Shown here: positions 43,237 through 53,583 of the stretch, in pieces
How the letters are laid out: every line of letters starts with the position of its first letter
How positions within the stretch are numbered: the stretch's first letter is position 1
Translations under genes and position numbers: made by a program
Notes under the pieces: model-generated
Told to the model about the DNA's origin: nothing
The model's input: only the letters and a program-made list of their open reading frames with translations
The model's database searches: none
Source: Hydrogenophaga sp. IBVHS1
GTDB taxonomy: Bacteria; Pseudomonadota; Gammaproteobacteria; Burkholderiales; Burkholderiaceae_C
Direction of reading: 5' to 3'
Assembly: GCF_002127265.1 (NCBI RefSeq)
Contig: NZ_NFUU01000002.1
Location: 186,001 to 250,000 of the forward strand
Length of the DNA: 64,000 bases

Positions 43237-44844
43237 ATGTTTGAATCTTCATTCAACCCGAAGAGCCCGCAGGCCCTGCAGCGGCGCGAAGCCATGCTCG
43301 CGCGCATCGCGCAGCTCCGCGCGCTGGAAGACCGCGCCGCGCAGGCCTCGGCCAAATCGAAGCCGGTGTTCGACAAGCGAGGCCAGTTGCTGCCGCGCGA
43401 GCGTGTGGCCTTGCTGCTCGATCCCGGCACACCCTATGTGCCGCTGTGCTCGCTGGCCGGTTTCCTGCAAGATACGAAAGACCCCGAAAAATCCGTGCCC
43501 GGTGGCGGCATCGTGGCAGGCATGGGCTTCATCTCGGGTGTGCGCTGCATGGTGGTGGCGAGCGATTCGGGCATCGAGGCCGGCGCCATCCAGCCGCGCG
43601 GGCTGGAAAAGATCCTGCGCGTGCAGGAGATCGCGCTGCAGAACAAGCTGCCCTTCGTGCACCTGGTGGAGAGCGCCGGCGCCAACCTCACGAAGTACAA
43701 GGTGGAAGGCTTCGTGCAGGGCGGCTCGCTGTTCCGCAACCTGGCGCGCCTCTCGGCCGCGGGCATCCCGGTCATCACCGTGCAGCATGGGTCAGGCACG
43801 GCGGGTGGCGCGTACATGCCGGGGCTGAGCGACGTGGTGATCATGGTGCGCGGGCGCTCACGCGCTTTCCTGGCCGGGCCACCGTTGTTGATGGCGGCCA
43901 CCGGCGAGGTGGCGACCGAGGAAGAACTGGGCGGGGCGGAGATGCACACCGGGGTGTCGGGTTTGGGGGAGTACCTGGCGGAGGACGATCGGCAGGCGTT
44001 GGGGTTGGCTCGGAAGGTGCTCGAACAGTTGGCGCAGGGAGCCCCCACCCCGACCCTCCCCCAGGGGGGGAGGGAGTTTGAACCCGACGACCTCCTCGCC
44101 CTCATGCCCCCGCACCACCGCGAACCGGTCGACATGCGCGAAATCATGGCCCGCATCGTCGACGCTGCCGACCTGCTCGAATTCAAATCCCTCTACGGCG
44201 CCGCCACCCTTTGCGCGCAGGCCCGCATCGGCGGCCACGCGGTGGGCATCATCAGCAACAACGGCCCCATCGATGTGGCCGGTGCGAACAAGGCCACGCA
44301 CTTCATCCAGTGGATGTGTCAGCTCGGCCATCCGATCATCTATCTGCAGAACACCACTGGCTACATGGTGGGCAAGGACAGCGAGCAGGGCGGCATGATC
44401 AAACACGGCAGCAAGATGATTCAGGCCGTGACCAACGCCACCGTACCGCAGATCACCATTCAGTGCGGCGCGTCTTTTGGTGCCGGCAACTACGGCATGT
44501 GCGGGCGCGGCTACGAGCCGCGTTTTCTCTTCAGCTGGCCGCAGGCGAAAACGGCGGTGATGGGCGGCGAGCAGGCGGCGCGCACCATGCAGATCGTGGC
44601 CGAGGCGGGCATGGCGCGCAAAGGCATCACGCCAGACCCGGCTCAGATGCAGGCGCAGTTCGACCAGATCGTGAACGTGTTCGAGACGCAAGCCGACGCG
44701 TTCTACACCAGCGGCCTCGTGCTCGACGACGGCGTGATCGACCCGCGCGACACGCGCGCCGTGCTCGCCTTCTGCCTCGACACGGTGGTCGAAGCCCACG
44801 CAAAAACCCTGCGACCCATGCAGTTCGGTGTCGCGCGCATGTAA
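43237..44844 (+). CDS. atuC: Acyl-CoA carboxylase beta subunit (geranyl-CoA carboxylase-like)
   Basis: This 535-residue carboxyltransferase subunit has the two halves of the crotonase-like fold (HGSGTAGGAYMPGLSDVVIM; FGAGNYGMCGRGYEPRFLF). With the biotin carboxylase subunit encoded at 46843 it should carboxylate a branched enoyl-CoA such as geranyl-CoA. The first half carries a foreign-looking stretch, GAPTPTLPQGGREF (about residues 268-281), encoded by a dispersed repeat (44040-44080) inserted in frame. The frame stays open, so the enzyme may still work. Confidence 0.83.
   Translation: MFESSFNPKSPQALQRREAMLARIAQLRALEDRAAQASAKSKPVFDKRGQLLPRERVALLLDPGTPYVPLCSLAGFLQDTKDPEKSVPGGGIVAGMGFISGVRCMVVASDSGIEAGAIQPRGLEKILRVQEIALQNKLPFVHLVESAGANLTKYKVEGFVQGGSLFRNLARLSAAGIPVITVQHGSGTAGGAYMPGLSDVVIMVRGRSRAFLAGPPLLMAATGEVATEEELGGAEMHTGVSGLGEYLAEDDRQALGLARKVLEQLAQGAPTPTLPQGGREFEPDDLLALMPPHHREPVDMREIMARIVDAADLLEFKSLYGAATLCAQARIGGHAVGIISNNGPIDVAGANKATHFIQWMCQLGHPIIYLQNTTGYMVGKDSEQGGMIKHGSKMIQAVTNATVPQITIQCGASFGAGNYGMCGRGYEPRFLFSWPQAKTAVMGGEQAARTMQIVAEAGMARKGITPDPAQMQAQFDQIVNVFETQADAFYTSGLVLDDGVIDPRDTRAVLAFCLDTVVEAHAKTLRPMQFGVARM
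44040..44080. repeat. GC-rich palindromic repeat inserted in frame in the carboxylase gene
   Basis: CCCTCCCCC (44054-44062) and GGGGGAGGG (44066-44074) form a strong inverted repeat, flanked by CCCCACCCCGA and AGTTTGAACCCG. In Comamonadaceae this type of element is normally intergenic. Here it is translated as PTPTLPQGGREF in the beta subunit. Confidence 0.7.
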
Positions 44845-44870
44845 ATCACAAGGACGACAAGGAGACACCC

Positions 44871-46043
44871 ATGCAGTTCACCCACGAACACCGCGAGATC
44901 CAGAAAACGCTCAAGCGTTTCATCGACGAGCAGATCAACCCGCATGTGGACGAATGGGAGGCCGCCGAGATTTTTCCTGCGCACGAGGTGTTCAAGGGGC
45001 TGGGCAAGCTCGGCTTGCTGGGCCTCACCAAACCCGAGGCGCAGGGCGGCGGCGGGCTCGACTATTCCTACGGCATGGCCATGGCCGAAACGCTGGGGCA
45101 CATTCACTGCGGCGGCGTGCCCATGGCCATTGGTGTGCAGACCGACATGGCCACGCCCGCGCTGGCCCGCTTCGGCAGCGATGAACTTAAGCGCGACTTT
45201 CTGGCGCCCGCCATCGCTGGCGACATGGTGAGCTGCATCGGCGTCTCCGAACCCGGCGCTGGCAGCGACGTGGCTGGCATCAAGAGCGTGGCCCGCAAGG
45301 ACGGTGACGACTACGTGATCAGCGGCCAGAAGATGTGGATCACCAACAGCCTGCAGGCCGACTGGATGTGCATGCTGGTGAACACCAGCGACGGTCCCGC
45401 GCACAAGAACAAGAGCCTGGTAATGGTGCCCATGCGCGAGGGCGGCAAGCTCGTGAAAGGCATCGAGGTCGCGCAGAAGATCCGCAAGATCGGCATGCAC
45501 AGCAGCGACACCGGCCTGATCTATTTCGATGAAGTGCGCGTGCCGCAACGCTACCGAATCGGCCAGGAAGGCGCGGGCTTCATCTACCAGATGCAGCAGT
45601 TTCAGGAAGAGCGCCTGTGGTGCGCCGCCAGCACGCTGCAGAGTCTCACCAACTGCATCGAATGGACGGTGGAGTGGGCGCAGGAACGCAAGCTGTTTGG
45701 CGCCTCGTTGTCCGATCAGCAATGGGTGCAGTTCAAGCTGGCCGAGCTGAAGACCGAGGTGGAATCCCTGCGCGCACTCACCTACCAGGCCTGCGAGCAC
45801 TACATTGCCGGGGAAGACGTGACCGAGTGGGCCACCATGGCCAAGCTCAAGGCCGGCCGTCTGAACCGCACCGTTCCCGACACCTGCCTGCAGTTCTGGG
45901 GCGGCATGGGCTTCACGCTGGAGAACAAGGTCTCGCGCATGTACCGCGATGGCCGGCTCGCATCCATCGGCGGCGGGGCGGACGAAGTCATGCTGGGCAT
46001 CCTTTCAAAAATCATGGGCATCGCGAAGAGACCCGTCAAATGA
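44871..46043 (+). CDS. atuD: Acyl-CoA dehydrogenase 1 (citronellyl-CoA dehydrogenase-like)
   Basis: This 390-residue flavoenzyme has standard acyl-CoA dehydrogenase features: GVSEPGAGSDVAGIKSVA, the substrate-side GQKMWITNSLQADW, and the C-terminal FWGGMGFTLENKVSRMYRD and IGGGADEVM. AtuD oxidises citronellyl-CoA to geranyl-CoA; the operon order supports that role but the sequence alone cannot prove it. The ATG at 44871 has AAGGAGA upstream. It is cytoplasmic and overlaps the hydratase gene by 4 bp. No inserted repeat is seen here. Confidence 0.82.
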   Translation: MQFTHEHREIQKTLKRFIDEQINPHVDEWEAAEIFPAHEVFKGLGKLGLLGLTKPEAQGGGGLDYSYGMAMAETLGHIHCGGVPMAIGVQTDMATPALARFGSDELKRDFLAPAIAGDMVSCIGVSEPGAGSDVAGIKSVARKDGDDYVISGQKMWITNSLQADWMCMLVNTSDGPAHKNKSLVMVPMREGGKLVKGIEVAQKIRKIGMHSSDTGLIYFDEVRVPQRYRIGQEGAGFIYQMQQFQEERLWCAASTLQSLTNCIEWTVEWAQERKLFGASLSDQQWVQFKLAELKTEVESLRALTYQACEHYIAGEDVTEWATMAKLKAGRLNRTVPDTCLQFWGGMGFTLENKVSRMYRDGRLASIGGGADEVMLGILSKIMGIAKRPVK

Positions 46044-46842
46044 ACAACGTCTTTCAGATCGATCGCGATGGCGGCATGGAGCGCTGGACGCTCAACGACC
46101 CCGACACCCGCAACGCGCTCAGCGACGCCATGGTGCTCGGCCTGTACGAGGCCACGCTGCGCGCGCAGAAAGATACCTCGCTGCGGATCGTGGTGCTTAC
46201 CGGTGCGCCCGGCGCCTTCAGTGCTGGTGGCAGCCTGGGGAGTTTTGCCAGCGCCATTGGCCAGCCGCTGGCACCGGGCGAGGCCGACCCGGTGATCCCC
46301 ATGAGCCGCCGCTTCGGCGATGTGCTGCATGCGCTCTGCGCGCTGCCGCAGATGCTGGTGTGCGCTGTAGACGGCGCGGCCATGGGCGGTGGCTTTGGTT
46401 TGTTGTGCTGCGCCGACCACGTCATCGCTACCCAGCGTTCGGTGTTTGCGACGCCGGAAGTGACGCTCGGCCTGCCACCTGCGCAGATCGCGCCCTTTGT
46501 TTGGCAGCGCCTGGGCGACGCGCGTGCGCGCCAGTGTCTGCTGCAGGGGCGCAGCTACCGCGGCGCCGAGGCCGAGGCGTTCGGCCTGGTTGATGAACTG
46601 GTGGCCGACAACGCGCTCGAATCTGCGCTGCGCCACCGCCTGACGGAGATGCTGCGAACCGCGCCCGGCGCCATGGCCTGCTCCAAACGGTTGTTGCAGT
46701 TGCTGCGCGATGAGGTCGCCGACCTGCGCGACGAAGCGGCCATCGCGTTTGCCGATGCCCTGCGTGGCCCTGAAGCGGCGGCCGGCATCGCTGCGTTTGC
46801 CAGGAAGCAGCCCGCGCCGTGGGTGGGTGGGGGCGAGAACAA

Positions 46843-46846
<4 letters not shown>
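46040..46846 (+). CDS. atuE: Enoyl-CoA hydratase/isomerase (isohexenylglutaconyl-CoA hydratase-like)
   Basis: This 268-residue crotonase-family protein has the oxyanion hole region GAPGAFSAGGSLGSFA and the core GAAMGGGFGLLCCADHVIA, with TPEVTLGLPPAQIAPFV following. It should add water to the product of the geranyl-CoA-type carboxylase. The start overlaps the stop of the preceding dehydrogenase by 4 bp and its end overlaps the biotin carboxylase gene by 4 bp (GTGA). Its place between atuD-like and atuF-like genes matches the Pseudomonas atu order. Confidence 0.8.
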
Positions 46847-48755
<1,909 letters not shown>

Positions 48756-48759
<4 letters not shown>

Positions 48760-49988
48760 ACACGGCAGAAGACCGCGCCGCGCTCGTCGACACGGTGAAG
48801 CGCTTCGCCACGCAAGCCATTGCCCCGCACGTGACCGCGTGGGACGAAGCCGGCGAGTTTCCGCGCGCCCTGCACCAGCAGGCCGCCGAGCTCGGCCTTC
48901 TCGGCCTGGGCTACCCCGAGCACCTGGGCGGCACGCCGGCGCCCTGGCGCGCGCGCAATGCCTTGTCTCAAACCCTCGCGCGCTTTGGTGGCAGCGGCGG
49001 CGTAATGGCCAGCCTCTTCACCCACAACATCGGTCTGCCGCCCATCTTGAAACACGGCACGCCCGAGCTGCAGGCCGAGGTGATTCCGCCCGTGCTGCGC
49101 GGTGAGCAGATTGCCGCACTCGGCATCACCGAACCCGGTGGGGGCTCCGATGTGGCCGCGCTGCGCACCACCGCGCGGCTCGATGGCGACCACTATGTGA
49201 TCGACGGCGAGAAAGTGTTCATCACCTCCGGCATGCGCTGCGACTGGATCACGCTCGCCGTGCGAACGGATCTGCAAAGCAAAGGCGCCAGCGGCATCAG
49301 CATGGTGGTGGTGCCCTGCAGCGCACCCGGCATATCCCGCAGCCGGCTGGAGAAGATGGGCTGGCACTGCTCCGACACCGCGCACCTGCGCTTCGACGGC
49401 GTGCGCGTGCCGGCGCGCTACCTGCTGGGCGAAGAGGGCGCAGGCTTTCGCATGGTCATGACCAACTTCAACGGCGAACGGCTGGCCATGTCTGCCATGG
49501 CGCTGGGCTTTGCCGAGGCGTGTTTTGATGAAGCCCTGGCCTGGGCGCGCCAGCGCAGCACCTTCGGCGCGCCCCTCATCGAACGTCAGGTGATCCGCCA
49601 CAAACTCATGGACATGCAGATGCGCATCCACTCCACCCAGGCCTGGCTCGATGCGCTGGGCGACCGAGTGGACGCTGGGGATGATGGCAACGTTCCATCG
49701 CCGGGCCGCCCCAAGGTGGAACAGCCCCCCTGGGGGGCAGCGACCCATGCGGAGCAGGGGAGCGTGGGGGCACACAGTGATTGGGTCGCGCAAGTGTGCC
49801 TGCTCAAGAACCACGCCACCCAGACCATGCAGTTCTGCGCCGACGCTGCGGTGCAGATCCTCGGCGCCATGGGCTTCATGCGCGGCACCGTGAGCGAGCG
49901 CGTGTACCGAGAAGTGAAGGTGATGATGATCGGCGGCGGCGCCGAGGAAATCATGAAGGAACTCGCCGCACGACAATCGGGCCTATGA
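48756..49988 (+). CDS. Acyl-CoA dehydrogenase 2, with repeat-derived insertion
   Basis: This 410-residue acyl-CoA dehydrogenase has GITEPGGGSDVAALRTTA, GEKVFITSGMRCDW and the C-terminal AVQILGAMGFMRGTVSERVY and IGGGAEEIM. About residues 306-343 are unlike the family and read PGRPKVEQPPWGAATHAEQG and beyond; they are encoded by a dispersed GC-rich repeat (49700-49775) placed in frame between two helices. The gene is longer than usual by about that amount. It is not part of the classical atu set, so it may serve a later beta-oxidation step. Confidence 0.82.
49700..49775. repeat. Second GC-rich repeat, in frame inside acyl-CoA dehydrogenase 2
   Basis: The core GCCCCCCTGGGGGGC (49724-49738) is a perfect inverted repeat, flanked by GGGCCGCCCCAAGGTGGAAC and GCGGAGCAGGGGAGCGTG. 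Such elements are frequent between genes in Comamonadaceae. Here it is translated, adding about 38 residues without breaking the frame. Confidence 0.7.
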
Positions 49989-50479
49989 GCAAGACCACCA
50001 CCACCATCCCCGCCAAACCGGTTGAATTTGAACCCGAGTTCCTCGCGGCTCTCACGCAGATGTTCGAGGAAAGAATCGTCTTCAACCACGTGCTCGGCTT
50101 GAAGATCACCAGAATCCGCCCCGAGATGGTCACCGCCCGCATCGACATGAAGCCCGAGCTGATGGGCAGCTTCGTGCACAACCGCCTGCACGGCGGTGTG
50201 GTCAGCGCCGGGCTCGACGCCATGGCCGGCCTCGCCTGCATGGCCGCCATCGGCGCCCGCCACATGGACGAAGCCCCCCTGCAACGCCTGCACCGCTTCG
50301 CCAAGCTCGGCACCATCGACCTGCGCGTGGACTACCTGCGCCCCGCCATCGGCGACCACTTTGAACTGCGGGCGGAAGTGATGCGCCTTGGCTCGCGTGT
50401 GGCCAGCACCCGCATGGAGTTTCTGGGGGCGGATGGGAAGTTGTTGTCTACCGGGGCGGGCGCTTACATCGTGTCTTGA
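49985..50479 (+). CDS. Thioesterase family protein (hotdog fold)
   Basis: This 164-residue protein has a hotdog-fold thioesterase pattern: MFEERIVFNHVLGLKITRI, the helix region GSFVHNRLHGGVVSAGLDAM and LRVDYLRPAIGDHFELRAEV. It probably releases CoA from an acyl-CoA, and the family often contributes an acidic or asparagine residue near HGG. The ATG overlaps the preceding dehydrogenase stop by 4 bp, so it is the last gene of the atu-like operon. It is not part of the classical atu cluster. Confidence 0.82.
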   Translation: MSKTTTTIPAKPVEFEPEFLAALTQMFEERIVFNHVLGLKITRIRPEMVTARIDMKPELMGSFVHNRLHGGVVSAGLDAMAGLACMAAIGARHMDEAPLQRLHRFAKLGTIDLRVDYLRPAIGDHFELRAEVMRLGSRVASTRMEFLGADGKLLSTGAGAYIVS

Positions 50480-50491
50480 TGGGTCACAAAC

Positions 50492-51229
50492 ATGCAACCA
50501 CCAAATATGTTCCCTTCATCGCTGAGTTCGTGGGTCCCTGCGCTTGCGCTCTGTCTTCTCGCCCACGCTCCGCATGCCCAGGCACAGTCCTACAGGGAGT
50601 CCATGAGCGCGATGGCGGCGCAGGAGTTCTATGGCGACGTCCAGCGGCGAATCAGCGCTTCCACGCACGATGGCCCTACCTACTACCTGCGTGGAAACTA
50701 CACGCTCACGCCGGAGCAGGAGCGTTACCTGGAAGAACGGCGCCAGAACGACGAGAAGCTCAACGAGCTCCGCAAAGACCCCGTGCTCATGCGCTATGTC
50801 AATGGCCACTGGCAGCACTACCAGGCCAGGGCGTCGGCCCAGCCTGGCGAGTTCTGCGCCGCAACGTACACCAACCTGCACGGCTCCATCACCCTGAACG
50901 GGGTCGACAAGTCGTGGGAGGGCGGCCTGCTGACGTTCATTGGCAAGAACATCCCCAAGCCGAACCAGTTTCGTGAGATCACGGCCACCCTCACGCAGTC
51001 GGGTGACGCGCCCGCCACCGTGAGGATCTTCAACGCCCAGGCAAGCCCAGCCATGCATGGCCACGGAACGCTCATCTTTGCGGTTCCGAGCATGAAGGCC
51101 GCGCTGGCCGGCATGTCGGAGAAGCAAGATTTCGTCATCACCATCGAAGGGCAGGAGGTGTTCCGGATGGGGTGGAAAGAAGGCAAGTCTGCCCGTGACA
51201 ACTTGCAGAAGTGCATGCGTCAGAGCTGA
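50492..51229 (+). CDS. Secreted hypothetical protein
   Basis: I do not recognise this 245-residue protein. It has a Sec signal peptide (about residues 1-32, ending HAQAQ), a charged helical part with TPEQERYLEERRQNDEKLNE, and a C-terminal beta-rich part with CAATYTNLHGSITLNG and HGTLIFAVPSMKAALAGM. Two cysteines, in GEFCAATY and near the end (LQKCMRQS), could form a disulphide. It is likely periplasmic. It starts 12 bp after the thioesterase gene but is probably functionally separate. Confidence 0.6.
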   Translation: MQPPNMFPSSLSSWVPALALCLLAHAPHAQAQSYRESMSAMAAQEFYGDVQRRISASTHDGPTYYLRGNYTLTPEQERYLEERRQNDEKLNELRKDPVLMRYVNGHWQHYQARASAQPGEFCAATYTNLHGSITLNGVDKSWEGGLLTFIGKNIPKPNQFREITATLTQSGDAPATVRIFNAQASPAMHGHGTLIFAVPSMKAALAGMSEKQDFVITIEGQEVFRMGWKEGKSARDNLQKCMRQS

Positions 51230-51261
51230 CAAGCCTCAAGCGCGTCCTCCGTTGCTAGCGA

Positions 51262-51975
51262 TCAACCCGCCTTGTCCTTCGGCGGCTCCGGCGCCGCATC
51301 GAACAAATCCACCGGCGGCACCTTCAGCAGCGCCTGCGCCTCCGCCACCGTGCCCGCCAGCCACTGTCCCACGTCACCCCGCTCGATTGGGATCACGCTG
51401 CGCTTGTCCTGCAAATCGGGCGGCAGCGGCTGGCGCGTGGCCGGGTCCACCTCGGGCTTGTGCATGCGGCCCATGAGCGGGTGGCCGTTGGCGTGCAGCG
51501 TGAGCATGGTGTAGCTCTCGTGCGCCTCGCCCGAGCGGCGGTCCACCCAGCGGTGCCACAGCCCCGCCAGACCCCAGGGCTCGCCATCGGCCCGCTGGAA
51601 GCGCCACCACACATTGCGGCCCGTCTCCCAGTTGGGCTCGTAGAACGCCGTGGCCGGAATGATGCAGCGCTGCCCCCGCGCCCACGCATCCCGAAAACTC
51701 GCCTTGCTCGCCATCTCTTCCGAGCGCGCGTTGTAGGTGGCGAACTTCACATCCGGCGACACCGCAAACGGCGGAATCAACCCCCAGCGCCCCGCCACCA
51801 GCTCCAGAGAGAACCCCTCCACATCACCGCGCGAGCGCCGCAGAAAAGGACCCGTCTGCCGAGGAAACAACTCCACCCCGAACACCTGCCGCAACCAGGT
51901 CTCGCTGTTGTCGCGGCCGATGTGCCAGCCGCGCTCGATGGCGGCTTGTTCGGGGGAGATGTAGCGGGTGCACAT
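51262..51975 (-). CDS. SOS response-associated peptidase (HMCES/YedK type)
   Basis: This 237-residue protein belongs to the SRAP family. The catalytic Cys2 starts the protein (MCTRYIS). The other family elements are FATYNARSEEMASKASFRDA, the acidic residue in CIIPATAFYEPN, and GHPLMGRMHKP near the DNA-binding end. These enzymes form a covalent link with abasic sites in single-stranded DNA and protect them during replication. It lies just beside an HNH nuclease and the restriction-type island, on the minus strand. Confidence 0.9.
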   Translation of the reverse strand: MCTRYISPEQAAIERGWHIGRDNSETWLRQVFGVELFPRQTGPFLRRSRGDVEGFSLELVAGRWGLIPPFAVSPDVKFATYNARSEEMASKASFRDAWARGQRCIIPATAFYEPNWETGRNVWWRFQRADGEPWGLAGLWHRWVDRRSGEAHESYTMLTLHANGHPLMGRMHKPEVDPATRQPLPPDLQDKRSVIPIERGDVGQWLAGTVAEAQALLKVPPVDLFDAAPEPPKDKAG

Positions 51976-51989
51976 GGGGGCGGCGGTGC

Positions 51990-52694
51990 CTAGTGAGCGC
52001 GAAACACCACGCTTCGATGGAATTCCATGAACGGCTGGTGTTGGGCATGCAGGGACACGCGCATGTCGGCGGAAATGCCCAGCTTCTCGGGCTCCGTGAG
52101 CTGTGGAGACAGCGTGATTGGCCCGGCAGGGGAGAACGTGATCAGCCCCGAGTCAAACGCCTTGTCCAGGTTCGGCGTGAGCAACAAGCCGTTAAACCCT
52201 TCGAGCCGTTCCTTGCTGTTGCAGTCGCGCCAAGGCTTGATGTGCGACGCCACCAAGAGGTTCGTGTCTTTGAAGCCTGTGACCGCACAAACCTTCCAGT
52301 GCGCCAGTACCCTTTGCCGGAACACGCCTTGGCCAATGCGCGACTTCACCAAGTTCAAGCGTTCCGTCGCGTCCAATCCCGGGTCGCTCAAGATTTGGTC
52401 GATGTCCTCTTCCACATCGCCGCTGTGGCCGTCGGCCAAGTACTTGGCGAACTGCGCCAAGGCGGCGCTGTACATCTGCTTGCCGGTCTCGTTTCGCTGC
52501 AGAAAGTTCGGCAACCGCTGAATCCCCACCGTCACAGCCTTCAGGGCCGCCTCGCTCCGCAGCGCAGTGAGCGGGCCGTCGGTCAGCTTGGCTTCCATTG
52601 CCCAGGCTGACAGCGGCCCTTTGATGGTCCCCGCGTAGTTGGAGATCGACTTGTCGCTCAGGCCGCGAAGGCGCATCCAGTCTTCAAACGTCAT
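51990..52694 (-). CDS. HNH endonuclease
   Basis: This 234-residue protein has a C-terminal HNH nuclease domain: CAVTGFKDTNLLVASHIKPW, then NGLLLTPNLDKAFDSGLITF, with the central His in ASHIKPW and the Asn in PNLDKAFD. The N-terminal half is helical and of unknown role (MTFEDWMRLRGLSDKSISNY). Such proteins occur in restriction systems and mobile islands. It is encoded between the SRAP gene and the island with methyltransferase and MORC-like genes, on the opposite strand, so it may be an independent defence gene. Confidence 0.82.
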   Translation of the reverse strand: MTFEDWMRLRGLSDKSISNYAGTIKGPLSAWAMEAKLTDGPLTALRSEAALKAVTVGIQRLPNFLQRNETGKQMYSAALAQFAKYLADGHSGDVEEDIDQILSDPGLDATERLNLVKSRIGQGVFRQRVLAHWKVCAVTGFKDTNLLVASHIKPWRDCNSKERLEGFNGLLLTPNLDKAFDSGLITFSPAGPITLSPQLTEPEKLGISADMRVSLHAQHQPFMEFHRSVVFRAH

Positions 52695-52814
52695 GACGCG
52701 CCACTCCCTGGCCGTTGTGTTGGCCTTAAGGATACCGTCAGGGGGTATGGGGTATCGTGGCTTTTCGCAAGCCGCTTCCTGGGGAAAAACCGAATACCCG
52801 TCGCTATACTGCGC

Positions 52815-53034
52815 CGGTCACGTCACAAAAAGGCGTGATCGGGCTTGGCAGCCCGATGCACCGCGGCAACGCAAGCCGCAGTTTTCTATCCGCAGAAGCC
52901 CTGCGGCTTGCCTGTTCGTGCCCCAGTTTTGGCGGCTCGATCAGGGAGCCGTGAGGCTCGCCGGTTCGTGCAAGCGGTGCCCGGTCTGCCAACCTGTTCG
53001 AGCCGCCGCCCTCGCTTCATCGCGAGGGCGGCGG
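52815..53034 (+). other. Structured leader region with hairpins and a repeated segment
   Basis: This stretch has no reliable protein-coding frame but carries several strong inverted repeats: TCACG/CGTGA (52818-52838), CGGGCT/AGCCCG (52840-52855), and a perfect 13 bp stem CCGCCGCCCTCGC/GCGAGGGCGGCGG (53003-53034). Two related 21 nt segments (52901-52921 and 52951-52971), exactly 50 bp apart, share GTTCGTGC at their ends. It ends 34 bp before a small gene, so it may be a structured 5' leader or a small RNA. I cannot name a known RNA family. Confidence 0.45.
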
Positions 53035-53068
53035 TAGATGCAATCACCGCACTCGCAGGGAGGCTGAC

Positions 53069-53377
53069 ATGGCCAAGTTCAATCTTCGTGGCGCATTTGC
53101 TGGCGCCGACTCCAAGCCCATCAATCCCAGAATCGTCATCCTGGCCACAGAGGCAGCCGATCAGGCTTCGCTTCTGGCCGTGATGGTGAAGACGTACACG
53201 GCACTGGAGAGAATCGTGACGTACGACCAAGATTCACTGGAACGAGCGGCCACGCGAGAGGGTCTTGGCTCGTTGATTCGAGCGCTGAATGTGGAGATGG
53301 AGAGGCAGGTGGGGACGTTGGTCCACAGCACGAGTGCACTGCGTGACTTTGCGCTGAATGAGTGTGACGGATGGTGA
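53069..53377 (+). CDS. Small conserved hypothetical protein after the structured leader
   Basis: This 102-residue soluble protein is not recognised. It is mostly helical (ILATEAADQASLLAVMVKTY; LIRALNVEMERQVGTLVHST) with a glycine/alanine-rich start (MAKFNLRGAFAGADSKP). The ATG has GGGAGG upstream. It opens the island that carries the methyltransferase cassette, but a 206 bp gap separates it from that cassette. Its base composition is lower in GC than that of most neighbours. It may be a regulator or a gene of the mobile element. Confidence 0.55.
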   Translation: MAKFNLRGAFAGADSKPINPRIVILATEAADQASLLAVMVKTYTALERIVTYDQDSLERAATREGLGSLIRALNVEMERQVGTLVHSTSALRDFALNECDGW

Positions 53378-53447
53378 CGAAGATAAAAGGGCCTCACAGC
53401 CGGAACATTCAAGGCCCGTCCTTCCGGTCAATATGCAAAAACAAGGA

Positions 53448-53477
53448 TTGACCTGCGCGGTCGATCTGCTGTATATC
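53448..53477 (+). promoter_or_regulatory. Candidate promoter for the methyltransferase cassette
   Basis: TTGACC (53448-53453) and TATATC (53472-53477) with an 18 bp spacer look like a sigma-70 promoter 106 bp before the methyltransferase start. The spacer between genes 53377 and 53584 holds no other gene. Confidence 0.4.
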
Positions 53478-53583
53478 TACACAGTCTTCGTGGAGGGCGA
53501 ATTGACGCGCAATGAAGATGTTTGCCTTAGCGCGTTGACAAGCAGAGGCTGGATACACAAACAACAATCACAGACCAACGAAG

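Noticed and set aside
52901-52971. Possible CRISPR-like or attachment-site repeats
   Set aside because: Only two imperfect 21 nt copies 50 bp apart, no array, no cas genes and no integrase; treated as part of a structured leader instead.
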